Assembly (NCBI RefSeq): GCF_932294415.1
Contig: NC_065535.1
Span: forward strand, 96,364,862 to 96,428,861
Direction of reading: 5' to 3'
Origin: Quercus robur
Lineage: Eukaryota > Streptophyta > Magnoliopsida > Fagales > Fagaceae
DNA: 64,000 nt
Shown here: positions 34,279 to 43,810 of the stretch, one piece after another
Position numbering within the stretch: the stretch's first letter is position 1
Layout of the letters: every line of letters begins with the position of its first letter
The notes under the pieces: model-generated
What the model was told of the DNA's origin: nothing
Seen by the model: the letters and a program-made list of their open reading frames with translations, nothing else
Databases searched by the model: none
Position numbers and translations under genes: made by a program

Positions 34279-34764
34279 CTGTATTATAAACAAGGAAAAT
34301 GACAGAACACAATCCAACAGACTATATCAGCAGTGGGTTAGTGAAAATGTAAGAACAATGATGAAACCCTAACAGCTGGATGAGTATGGTCCATGAGGGA
34401 CAACAAAGGCCCAAATTAGAACTACACAGTATAGAGAGATCAAATGTAACCACATAATCAACTGAAAAGGACCAAAACCAACACCACATCAACAAGGTAC
34501 CACACAAGATCAAAATGAAACATGATAGCAATAGCAGATCAGACAAAAATTAGCTAACCCTAGCTAAGCACAAGATGAAGAACACAATCAACAAAATAAA
34601 TTAGCTCAAAACCAGAATCACAGGCTACCATGGGCTAAGAAAGGACAACAATGACATCACAAAACCCATCACTAAACCCATCACAAAACCACAAGCAAAA
34701 GTGAATAATCCAGAGGGAAAACCAATATATTAGGAAAATGAGAGTGCAAGACAGAGAACCATAC
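34279..34764 (-). other. Predicted intron in the env-like leader (element B)
   Basis: A donor (AACAG|GTATGG) at 34764 and an acceptor (ATAATACAG) ending at 34279 bracket 486 bases; the ATG follows 7 bases after the acceptor. Element C has a donor and acceptor at the same relative places. Prediction only. Confidence 0.45.
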
Positions 34765-34925
34765 CTGTTAGTCGACGATTTTTAGCTGAGAAGAAGCAAA
34801 CAATGGAGATCGACAATGGAGGTACGGTGTGAAAAGGGAAAGTGCAGAAGTAAAAGACAATGAACAGTCACAAAAAGATCGAGGGAAAACAGAAAATTTT
34901 AAAAACTGCCCCTGTATGTCCAAAA

Positions 34926-35176
34926 CACGCGATTTTCGCGACTGGATTAAGTCGCCACATAGTCGCCAGATCAAGCCGCCAAATCACTCAAGAACAAAAT
35001 TTTGAAAAATTTTTCTAAGTGTTTTTCGCGACTGGAAGGTCTACCCGCGAGTGAGTCGCGAGCTGAGCCGCGAAAATCTCTGAGTGAATCTCGCGACTGG
35101 ACCTTCCACTCGCGAACAAGTCGCCAAAACTGACCAGCGAAGATGCGACTGAGGCTCGCGACTAGACATACCCGCG
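34926..35176 (-). promoter_or_regulatory. CGCG-motif cluster upstream of the env-like ORF (element B)
   Basis: About ten CGCG cores, mostly within TCGCGA or CCGCGA, fall within 250 bases of otherwise AT-rich DNA. The same class of motif clusters in the U3 of the LTR next to the TATA box. CGCG boxes bind CAMTA-type calmodulin-regulated factors in plants, so an internal promoter is conceivable. The rest of the pol-to-env spacer, 35177-36224, shows no gene. Confidence 0.45.
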
Positions 35177-36224
35177 ACTGAGCCGCCAAAATAGGGCAAA
35201 AACTGGATTTTTGAAATTTTCAGATTTTTCAACAAAATACTTTCCAAAAACACCTAAAACACTCAAAAATCTTTTTGTGCTTGAATTAACAAAGATTGAG
35301 CATGTGAAAACACATTTTATCAAGTACAATCACACAAATGAATATGGCATTTATCGAACATAAACTTGTGTGTTGTGTGTGGATATCAACAATGAGATAG
35401 TCTTTTGTCTAATGTGAAGCTTCAATGATCAATTCAACCAAGGCATACACAATTAGCACTAGATCATGTGACCAATCTCAATTATAGAAATATGAATATA
35501 TGACCTCCCACATAACTTGATAACATAACTTGGAGCTTTTCATTTGACTCCACTTTCTGCCATAACATTTTATCTTTTGAGGCAATCATATCTCATTGTG
35601 AGAGGGATATATAACATTTCTCTTTTGAAGAACAGGCCTTTGGCCTTTTTGAAAGAAATTTCACTTTTAATATAAGGTCGCTTACCCTTTTTCCTAGTCA
35701 AATACTAGAATGTGCGACAGGCTTTTGCAGCTCAATATCTCTTTTCATTTGGAGATTTACATTTGGTGAGCTCTTTTTAGCAAAACAAAAATAAAGAGTG
35801 GGAAGAGATATAGACACAAGTCTATGCATGTTTCAAGATCAACATAACCATTCACTAATCATTCATGACAAGTTTGAAGATCTATTTACAACAATCACAT
35901 AGATTTCAAGATTTTTCCCATAGTGATATGAGTGCATGAAAACAAGCAATGCTCGAAAATGCACAAAGCCATTAGCACAAAGGTACAAGGCAAAACGAGT
36001 TTTAAGACAAAACTCAACAAAGTCAATCAAGCGTTTTGATTTTCAAATTCTTTATGTAATTTTTGGATTTTTGACTCAAGAAACAAAAAGAATGAATCAA
36101 ACACAAACATAACCAACAGTAAACACAAAAAAAACAAACAAACAAGAAACAAGTTGCAAAAAGAAATGTGTGCTCCAACACAGACAGATATAAAAGAAAA
36201 TGAAGCACACAAGACACAAGAGAG

Positions 36225-39200
36225 TCAAGGAATTGTACCGACACCAATGGTCTTACGGAGTGATTCAAACCGTGGACCATCGAGAGGCTTGGTGAAGATA
36301 TCCGCCTTTTGATTGTCGGTGTGTATGAATTCAAGACACACAACTCTTTCCTCTACCAAATCCCGAATGAAATGGTAACGTATCTCTATGTGTTTGGATT
36401 TTGAATGCTGAACAGGATTTTTGGAGAGATTGATGGCACTGGTGTTGTCACAGAAGACACACATCGTTTCTTGAGGAATTCCATAGTCATGAAGTAATTT
36501 CTTCATCCAAAGAAGCTGAGTGCAGCAACTTCCAGCAGCGATGTACTCTGCTTCTGCAGTAGATAGAGACACTGAATTCTGCTTCTTGCTCATCCACGAA
36601 ACAAGATTGTTACCAAGATAAAAACAGCCGCCTGAAGTGCTTTTCCGATCGTCTACACTGCCAGCCCAGTCAGCATCCGAATACCCAGCAAGACACGCAT
36701 TTGAGTCTTTTGAATACCATAGACCATAGTTTGCAGTACCATTCACATATCGAATGATTCGTTTAGCAGCAGTCAGATGAGATTCCTTCGGATTAGCTTG
36801 GTACCTGGCACAAACGCCCACACTGAAAGCAATGTCCGGTCTACTTGCTGTAAGGTAGAGCAAACTTCCAATGATGCTCCTATACAATGTAGGACTTACT
36901 TCAACTCCTGATGAATCCACATTCAGTTTAGTGGAAGAGCTCATGGGAGTGGAGGCATGTTTTTTGGAGTCTAGGCCAAACTTCTTGACAATATTTCTGG
37001 CATACTTCTCTTGAGATACAAATATACCCTCCTTCTGTTGTTTGACTTGAAGACCCAAAAAGAATGTGAGCTCCCCCACCATGCTCATCTCAAACTCCTT
37101 CTTCATCTCCTCAGAAAATTCAGTAGCACGATCTTCGATAGTTGCTCCAAACACTATGTCATCAACATAGACTTGTGCCACAAGGAGATATTCTTCATCA
37201 TTTTTGACAAATAGAGTTCGATCGGCGTACCCTCTCTTGAAACCTCTATCTAGAAGATAATGTGTAAGACGATCGTACCAGGCTCTAGGCGCTTGTTTTA
37301 AACCATATAGTGCTTTCTTCAATCTTAATACATGATCTGGAAAATGAGGGTCCTCAAATCCTTTTGGTTGCTCAACAAAAACCTCTTCATTTAGATATCC
37401 ATTCAGAAAGGCACACTTAACATCCATTTGATAAAGTTTGAACTTCAAAGTGCACGCAATGGACATGAGGATTCGAATGGATTCGAGTCTTGCTACCGGA
37501 GCAAATGATTCATCAAAATCCACCCCTTCTACTTGTGTGTATCCTTGAGCCACCAACCGAGACTTGTTTCGAATTATCTCTCCATCTTCATCAGTTTTTT
37601 TTTTAAAAATCCACTTTGTGCCTATAACATGAACGTTCTCAGGCCGTGGAGCAAGTTCCCACACGTCATTCCTCACAAACTGATTCAGTTCTTCATGCAT
37701 TGACTCAACCCAATTCTCATCTTGAAGAGCCTCTTCAACCCTTTTTGGTTCAAACTGTGCAAGATAACAGTGATATGTTACATGATTGGCTAGCAGAATA
37801 TTTCCTTTTCTGAGGCGAAGACCGTCATCAAGTGATCCTATGATATTACTTTCCGGATGATTCTTGATAATTCTTGAGGATGGCCTTTTTGAAGTGGAAA
37901 CTTCATCACTACGAGAGATAGGAGGATGAACTTCTGGAGGAGTAAGGGGGCTTGAAGTTCTAGACATCGATCTCGTTTCCCTTCTTAGGTTGATGGGAGT
38001 CGATTCTACTTTTGGTATAGTTTCTTCACCTTCTATATCCAAAGCTTCTACCTCAACATCAGGCTCTTCGGTGCTCGGCCCTTCTTCATCATCAATCATT
38101 TCCACCTTAGGTAAGGCATCATCAATCTTGACATTTATGGATTCCATCACAGTCTTTGTTCTCTTGTTAAACACTCTATATGCTCGACTTGTAGTAGAGT
38201 AGCCAAGAAAAATACCCTCATCACTTCTTGCATCAAACTTCCCAAGATTCTCTCGATCATTTAAGATATAACATTTACTTCCAAATACCCGGAAATACTT
38301 CACTTTAGGCTTCTTCTCATTCCATATCTCATATGCAGTCTTCTTTGTACCAACTCGAAAGAAAATCCTATTGCCAATGTGACACGAGGTGTTGACAGCT
38401 TCTCCCCAAAATTTTTGAGGTATTTGCTTGTTAAGCAACATGACTCTTGCCATCTCCTGAATCACACGATTTTTTCTCTCTACCACTCCATTTTGTTGTG
38501 GAGTTTTGGGAGCTGAAAACTCTCTTTTAATGCCATTCTTCTCACAGAAGGACTCGAATCTTGCATTCTCGAATTCTCTCCCATGATCACTTCTAACTTT
38601 GGCTATTGGAATCCCCTTTTCATTTTGTAATTTTTTGCACAGAATCTCCAGCCTCTCACAAGCTTCTGATTTTTCTCTAAGGAATTCAACCCAAGTGTAT
38701 CTTGAGTAGTCGTCCACAATGACCATAATATATCTTTTTCCCCCTAGGCTTTCAGTTCTGGTGGGCCCCATCAGATCAACATGAAGTAGCTCCAAGCAAC
38801 GAGAGGTGGCTATCACATTTACCTTGTGATGACTTGCCTTAGTTTGCTTCCCCATTTGACATGCACCACAAATGGTCTTCTTTACTTTTCCTAACTTAGG
38901 AAGTCCCTCGACTGCTTCAAGTTTGGAGACTTTTGCTACTTGTTTGAAGTTGGCATGCCCAAATCTGTGATGCCACAGCTCCAACATATCTACCCGAGCA
39001 CTTCTACACGATATTGGTGCCGTGGGAACTATTCCATAACAATTATCCGTAGTCCGATTTCCTTCCAAAACCTGAATCCCCTCTTTATTGATGATCAAAC
39101 ATCCTTTCTTGGAGAATTGTACCAGGAAGTCGTCATCACAAATTTGAGTGATGCTCAGCAAATTCGCCTTCAGCCCTTTTATGAACAGCACATCTTTCAA

Positions 39201-39722
39201 CAGAGGCAAACCGGGTATCTCGATGGTTCCTTTGCCTAGGACTTGAGCATGGCTTCCATCCCCAAAGGTCACATAGTCACCCACCTTTTCTTTGAGTGAT
39301 TTAAACAGTGACTTATCCCCTGTCATATGGCGAGAACACCCACTATCAAGATACCACAAACATGCATTAAACACCTTTAATGAGGTATGCACAAATAGGT
39401 TCACATGTGACAGACACTCTTGACCTTCAAACACAAACTCATCATCAGGTTTCATGCTACTTTTAGATTGATTTTTCATTTTCAGATTCTCAATCATCTC
39501 ACACAACATTCTATTCTTTCTTTTATATTTCTTAATCAATGATTTTGATTCAGATATGCTACTGTGTAAGACAAGATTCTGATTCTCAAGATATTTCAGC
39601 ATGTGAACAAAAACTCTAGCATGTTTCTTAGTTATTAATAACTCTGCAAGATCATCAGTAAGACACCTTTCAGTCATATGCATAGAGACATTTTCACAAA
39701 CACTTGAGCTACAATTCAGCAT
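36225..39722 (-). CDS. Copia pol polyprotein, element B (protease, integrase, RT, RNase H)
   Basis: 1165 residues from ATG 39722, the first ATG after the leader; codons upstream of it begin with GTG and are untranslated. Residues 1-120 are a Lys-rich coiled-coil stretch in place of the usual gag core. The aspartic protease has D126-S127-G128. A gag-pre-integrase HHCC zinc region and the integrase core follow ('HVDLMGP', '[11 protein letters not shown]', 'GVVERKNR', the D-D-E triad). The RT has YVDD at 37151-37171, and RNase H has 'SDADWAG' and 'EAEYIAA'. No internal stop or frameshift is present from protease to the end. The product would be cleaved into enzymes for cDNA synthesis and integration. 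Without a UBN2 gag core it must depend on particle proteins from another copy. Confidence 0.93.
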   Translation of the reverse strand: MLNCSSSVCENVSMHMTERCLTDDLAELLITKKHARVFVHMLKYLENQNLVLHSSISESKSLIKKYKRKNRMLCEMIENLKMKNQSKSSMKPDDEFVFEGQECLSHVNLFVHTSLKVFNACLWYLDSGCSRHMTGDKSLFKSLKEKVGDYVTFGDGSHAQVLGKGTIEIPGLPLLKDVLFIKGLKANLLSITQICDDDFLVQFSKKGCLIINKEGIQVLEGNRTTDNCYGIVPTAPISCRSARVDMLELWHHRFGHANFKQVAKVSKLEAVEGLPKLGKVKKTICGACQMGKQTKASHHKVNVIATSRCLELLHVDLMGPTRTESLGGKRYIMVIVDDYSRYTWVEFLREKSEACERLEILCKKLQNEKGIPIAKVRSDHGREFENARFESFCEKNGIKREFSAPKTPQQNGVVERKNRVIQEMARVMLLNKQIPQKFWGEAVNTSCHIGNRIFFRVGTKKTAYEIWNEKKPKVKYFRVFGSKCYILNDRENLGKFDARSDEGIFLGYSTTSRAYRVFNKRTKTVMESINVKIDDALPKVEMIDDEEGPSTEEPDVEVEALDIEGEETIPKVESTPINLRRETRSMSRTSSPLTPPEVHPPISRSDEVSTSKRPSSRIIKNHPESNIIGSLDDGLRLRKGNILLANHVTYHCYLAQFEPKRVEEALQDENWVESMHEELNQFVRNDVWELAPRPENVHVIGTKWIFKKKTDEDGEIIRNKSRLVAQGYTQVEGVDFDESFAPVARLESIRILMSIACTLKFKLYQMDVKCAFLNGYLNEEVFVEQPKGFEDPHFPDHVLRLKKALYGLKQAPRAWYDRLTHYLLDRGFKRGYADRTLFVKNDEEYLLVAQVYVDDIVFGATIEDRATEFSEEMKKEFEMSMVGELTFFLGLQVKQQKEGIFVSQEKYARNIVKKFGLDSKKHASTPMSSSTKLNVDSSGVEVSPTLYRSIIGSLLYLTASRPDIAFSVGVCARYQANPKESHLTAAKRIIRYVNGTANYGLWYSKDSNACLAGYSDADWAGSVDDRKSTSGGCFYLGNNLVSWMSKKQNSVSLSTAEAEYIAAGSCCTQLLWMKKLLHDYGIPQETMCVFCDNTSAINLSKNPVQHSKSKHIEIRYHFIRDLVEERVVCLEFIHTDNQKADIFTKPLDGPRFESLRKTIGVGTIP

Positions 39723-39801
39723 GGTATAAACAAAAACAACAACCACAACTCAGGGGTCTAGGATCACACAAATGGTAATGAAACCAAACAGCTGTGTACC
39801 T

Positions 39802-39813
39802 GCTCTGATACCA
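39802..39813 (-). promoter_or_regulatory. Element B primer-binding site
   Basis: Minus strand TGGTATCAGAGC, two bases inside the 5' LTR, complementary to initiator methionine tRNA. Confidence 0.9.
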
Positions 39814-39815
39814 AT

Positions 39816-40925
39816 TGAAAGTTCAAAAACGTGTACAAAAACACTTTTGAACGTTTAGACCCCCAAAAACCAACTTAACCAACCCAAGCAATATGTCAAA
39901 CAACTAGTGTGCGGAAACTTAACATATGCTATAATATGGAATTGATTAAACACCTATCTAAGCCACAACAAAATAAACCACAACAGATAATGTAAAGGCA
40001 GAGATAGAGAGGAAGGAGGATGCAAACACAGAGATAACACCAGATATGTTATCGAAGAGGAAACCGAAGACCTCGGCGAAAAACCTCTCCGCCGCCCTCC
40101 AAGCGGTAATCAATCCACTAGAAAATACAGTTGGGATACAAGGACAGCAATAGACCCTCCAAGCCTAATCTACCCAATGCACCTAAGCCCTCCAAGCTTC
40201 TTGCTCCAACGAGGTTGCGCCGAACCTTTTTCTTTTCTAGCTTTCCGGATTCCGCTACTACACCGTAGCATCAACCAATAAAGATTGGCTCCTTCCTAAC
40301 TGCTTCCCAGAACTCCAAACGTCTGTCTCACAGAGATGATAATGGTGAGAACCAGGTTTGGTATAATGCCTCTCAAGGATTTGACAATGGAGAGGAAGAG
40401 AGTGAGGGAATTTGATGAGACTCTAAGGTAGAGATTGTGGGTGAAACAATCTGGTTTTTCTTTAGGGTTTCTCTCTCAAAATTCTCTCTGGAAGCTCTCT
40501 TTCAATCGTGGGTTAAAAGGGTATTTATACTGGAGTGAAGAGGAATGCGAAACGTCAGGTTTTTCCAAAACAGGGGTGGCTCGCGGCTTGACCTCGCGGC
40601 TTGACTAAGTCGCGAGTTCCAGTCGCGAGTTAACCGTATGGCCAGTTGTCCTGTTTTGTCCTGTAATGCTCCAGCTAGCATGACTGTTCATCTTCCAGCA
40701 TGCTTGGCACGTGTGCATCTTCTGGCGGGTTGAAGCTGCGAGTCCACCCGCGAGTCCCACCCGCGACACTCTGTTTTCTTGCACACTCTTGAGCAATCTT
40801 CACTCTATCTCACTCACTACCCTTACAACAATCCCACCTAAATACAGGGTTACTAAATGCTGAATTACAAGCAAATTTGGCACGGAATAAAGCCAATTAG
40901 ATGGTTGAATAAATTCAACCTTACA
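39816..40925 (-). repeat. Element B 5' LTR
   Basis: 1110 bases. The six substitutions relative to the 3' LTR are all transitions. The 13-base length difference is a tandem duplication at about 40580-40605 in the CGCG block, which runs to 40767. The TATA box is at 40522-40529. Confidence 0.92.
40522..40529 (-). promoter_or_regulatory. TATA box of element B 5' LTR
   Basis: Minus-strand TATAAATA, about 50 bases downstream of the CGCG cluster in the direction of transcription. The identical TATA occurs in element C. Confidence 0.7.
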
Positions 40926-40930
40926 ATATG
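40926..40930. repeat. Target-site duplication of element B, right
   Basis: ATATG, matching 31323-31327. Confidence 0.9.
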
Positions 40931-41604
40931 ACTTTCTCTAAGGTATGATGCGAGGAAATGCTAGAATCATACTTAGAATGTATTTTTGTTTTTTATCTTT
41001 TTTTTATCCGTCCTTAAATTTTCTAGTGTGGATTACGTCCAATGCATCCAGTGCACTGGACCTATAGATGTAGTGACACGTGTTAAAAATGGATAGGTGT
41101 CACAATCGTAGCGGGTCTAGTGTCACTGGACATTGGACGTAAGCCGCTCACTAAATTTTTAACAACTTGAAACCTTGCAAACACATTCATAATAATTTGT
41201 CACATATAAATCCCTACAACCAAATACCTCAAATCCTAAACCACGCATACATGAAATAGAGACCCAAATAACCTCCAAACATTCAAGTACGGTGCTCGGG
41301 TTGCTATTCACAACCCTGTAATAGCAATCCAAACCTTAGGTTTTCCCTTTATTTCTTCCAAGACCATTACTTTATCCTTGTTAGAAACCCTATATTCCGT
41401 ACAATTTTTCCTGCTTTTTTTTCTACAAAAATCTAACCTTAATTCTTAAAATTTCTAGCTGTCCAGATCTTCTAAATTTGGTTTGGATTGTTCCCTTTTG
41501 CCTTATGTTGCTAAATTTGTTTGATGCTTTAGTTTTAGCTTTGTTCTTGTGTGTGTGGTGCGAATTAAATTATGTGATTTACGTTTGGGTATTGTTTCGT
41601 CTAG
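40931..41604. other. Intergenic, no gene seen
   Basis: AT-rich flank between element B and the hAT MITE. Short stretches near 41030-41150 resemble the sequence around 30560-30660 ('CACGTGT' ... 'ACTGGACATTGGACGTAAGCC'), a possible small repeat. Confidence 0.4.
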
Positions 41605-41612
41605 GTTGAATC

Positions 41613-42166
41613 TAGGGCTGTCCATCTCACCCGCCCACCCGCCCAACTTGCCCGTACCCGACCTGCTACAACCCAATCCGACTGCTCCAGTGGTCGGACG
41701 CGGGTCCCAGTCTCCAAAACCCGATGCCGGTGGTTCGGTTTCGGGTCTCGTCATTTAAAACCCATTCAACCTGACCCGCCCGAAGAGAGAACAACCTACT
41801 GCGAATTCAAGCTTTCCGACAAGTTTTCCAGCACTATTTGGTAGATTTTGGCGATCAAAACGGCGATTCTCGGCACGATTTGGGGGAAAAAAGCATCGGA
41901 TTTGGCGAAATCTCTGCCAAAGCCGGCTAGATTGCACCGGATCTTGGATGGATTGGGATAGATCTTGTCAATTTTCTCCTTTTTTTTGGTGGTTTCCAAT
42001 GGGTTTCATCTTCACCCGAAACCGATGCTCACCCGACGTGAAACTAATCGGTAAAACTTGATCTCCAATAGTTCAGTTGCGGGTTGGGCACCTGCCTACC
42101 CGATCTCCGGCGGGTCGGTTGCGGGTTGGGCACAAACCCGACCCGCCCGACCAGTGGACAACCCTA
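41613..42166. mobile_element. hAT MITE, 554 bp
   Basis: The ends are TAGGGCTGTCCA and, inverted, TAGGGTTGTCCA. The flanks GTTGAATC (41605-41612) and GTTGAAGC (42167-42174) are an 8-base target duplication with one mismatch. GC-rich 'ACCCGCCCGACC' wording lies at both ends. No transposase. Confidence 0.8.
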
Positions 42167-42174
42167 GTTGAAGC

Positions 42175-43810
42175 TATGGTTTAGGTGTTGTCGTTGTGAT
42201 TGAGGTCACCTCTACCTAACAATTTCTTGTGAGATCATGTTGGATGCCTTGTCAAAGAGGTCTTCTTTGAGCGGCAATTTATATCCGCCACAACTATTGG
42301 TGGCAAAATCTTAATAATGAACTTGCCACCACTTTTGGAGATTGATTGGATAGTTAGTTTTGGCCAAGCCTTGTTGGTCATGAATGATTTTTATTTTATT
42401 TTAGGACAGTAAAGAAAAATAAATTAAGAACATGGTGTTTGATGTGGAATGCTACCTCTATTTGTGAAAATTTTCAGTAAAATTGGTGGTACCCGACACC
42501 ACGCATAGGCTAATTATTGTTTTGCACTGCTTTATATAAAATGTTTCGCATAATGTTCACACTTTCCTACCAAATTTCTACATTTTTTACATGATATGAA
42601 ATACTTTGGACAGGATGTGAAAGAGTGTGTACACTCTTAGATGTGAAACAATTAAAGCCCCTTTCTATAATGCCACTATTGCTTATGTTACTCTTTCTAT
42701 AAAAAACTCTTGCATATTAAAAGGGATTAATTTTTGCATGGTGACCTGATGTCAGATTCATACAGTGACGTATAATATACATATTTCTAATGGGTTATTG
42801 ATTTATACGTCAACTTGATGTGGAATGCACATGTACTCGAGCCAATTAAATCCATAGGAAATAAAAGGGCCTTAATATTTAAAACATTAGCGCAAAAATA
42901 AATTATGACTGAAAATGCTGCATGAGCGAAGTATGTATTTTAATATTAGATTTTGGTAGAAGATATGATTTTTTCGAATTGCTGGTTTATTCGTTTTTAA
43001 ATAAGTTCATAACTTAACAAGAAATTTATTTGATGTATGGATTCTCAAGAAGAGAGAAGCCACTGTGGTCCCCCCCCCCCCCCCCCCCCCGGCGCGGACA
43101 GCCTAGATCCCACAATTGAATAAAAAGTTGAATCTACATTAGATCTCATCTGAATCGCCCCATCTATCCGTGGAGAAGTTTTCAAAAAAATAAAAAGAGA
43201 AGATTAAATAATAAAAAAATTAAAAAAATAAAGAGCCCATGAATGAATAATTCTTCATTGATTAAAATTGTTACTTGAGAATGTTTGTTTATGATCAGAG
43301 GAGAGTGATTAATGCACTAATGAGAAAGAGTGAGTTGATTCAAGTGTGATGAAAAAAAAAAAAAAAAAAACAAAGAGAGTAAAGGAATGCTTTTTTGATA
43401 AGAAAAAAGGTAAAGAAATGCTAAAATAATATGAATAAAAATATGTGGTAAAAAATAACTTGTTAATTAAGTAACAGAAAGTATGATTTTGAATAGAATA
43501 AAATGGAGAAAAGAATACATGTGGTAAACCCAAATATTTGGGACTAAAGCTTGGTTGCCAATGATTAAAAATAGGCTCTATGTCTAAAGATGCTTCATGA
43601 GAATGTGAGAACTGTGCTTTGATTCTATAATTTAACCATGTGAGAGTCATCTACTAACATGATTGCTAAATCCACTCAGCATCTTTTGACTAACCACATC
43701 CTTGTTTGTGTTGTTGTATATTTTATTTATTACTTGTCTAAACTGAAAGTCTTCATCTGGCATTTTGAGTTTTGTTAGCATCTTGAATTCCCTTTTGTTG
43801 TAACACAGAT
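42175..43810. other. Intergenic, upstream flank of the CNL gene
   Basis: AT-rich. A 21-C tract lies at 43070-43090 and a poly-A run near 43350. The part before 43811 ends in 'TTGTTGTAACACAG', a plausible 3' splice site two bases before the ATG, so a 5'-UTR intron is likely in the last kilobase. Confidence 0.45.

Larger units (their letters stand above)
31328..40925 (-). mobile_element. Element B: Sirevirus-type Copia with pol and env-like ORF
   Basis: 9598 bases on the minus strand. LTRs of 1097 and 1110 bases flank a primer-binding site, an intact pol ORF, a 2-kb spacer with a CGCG cluster, a frameshifted env-like ORF and repeated purine tracts. The flanking ATATG duplication is perfect. 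By eye the LTRs differ at 6 bases plus one 13-base tandem duplication, so the insertion is recent. The gag core (UBN2 domain) is missing, so it is not self-sufficient in its present form. Confidence 0.93.
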
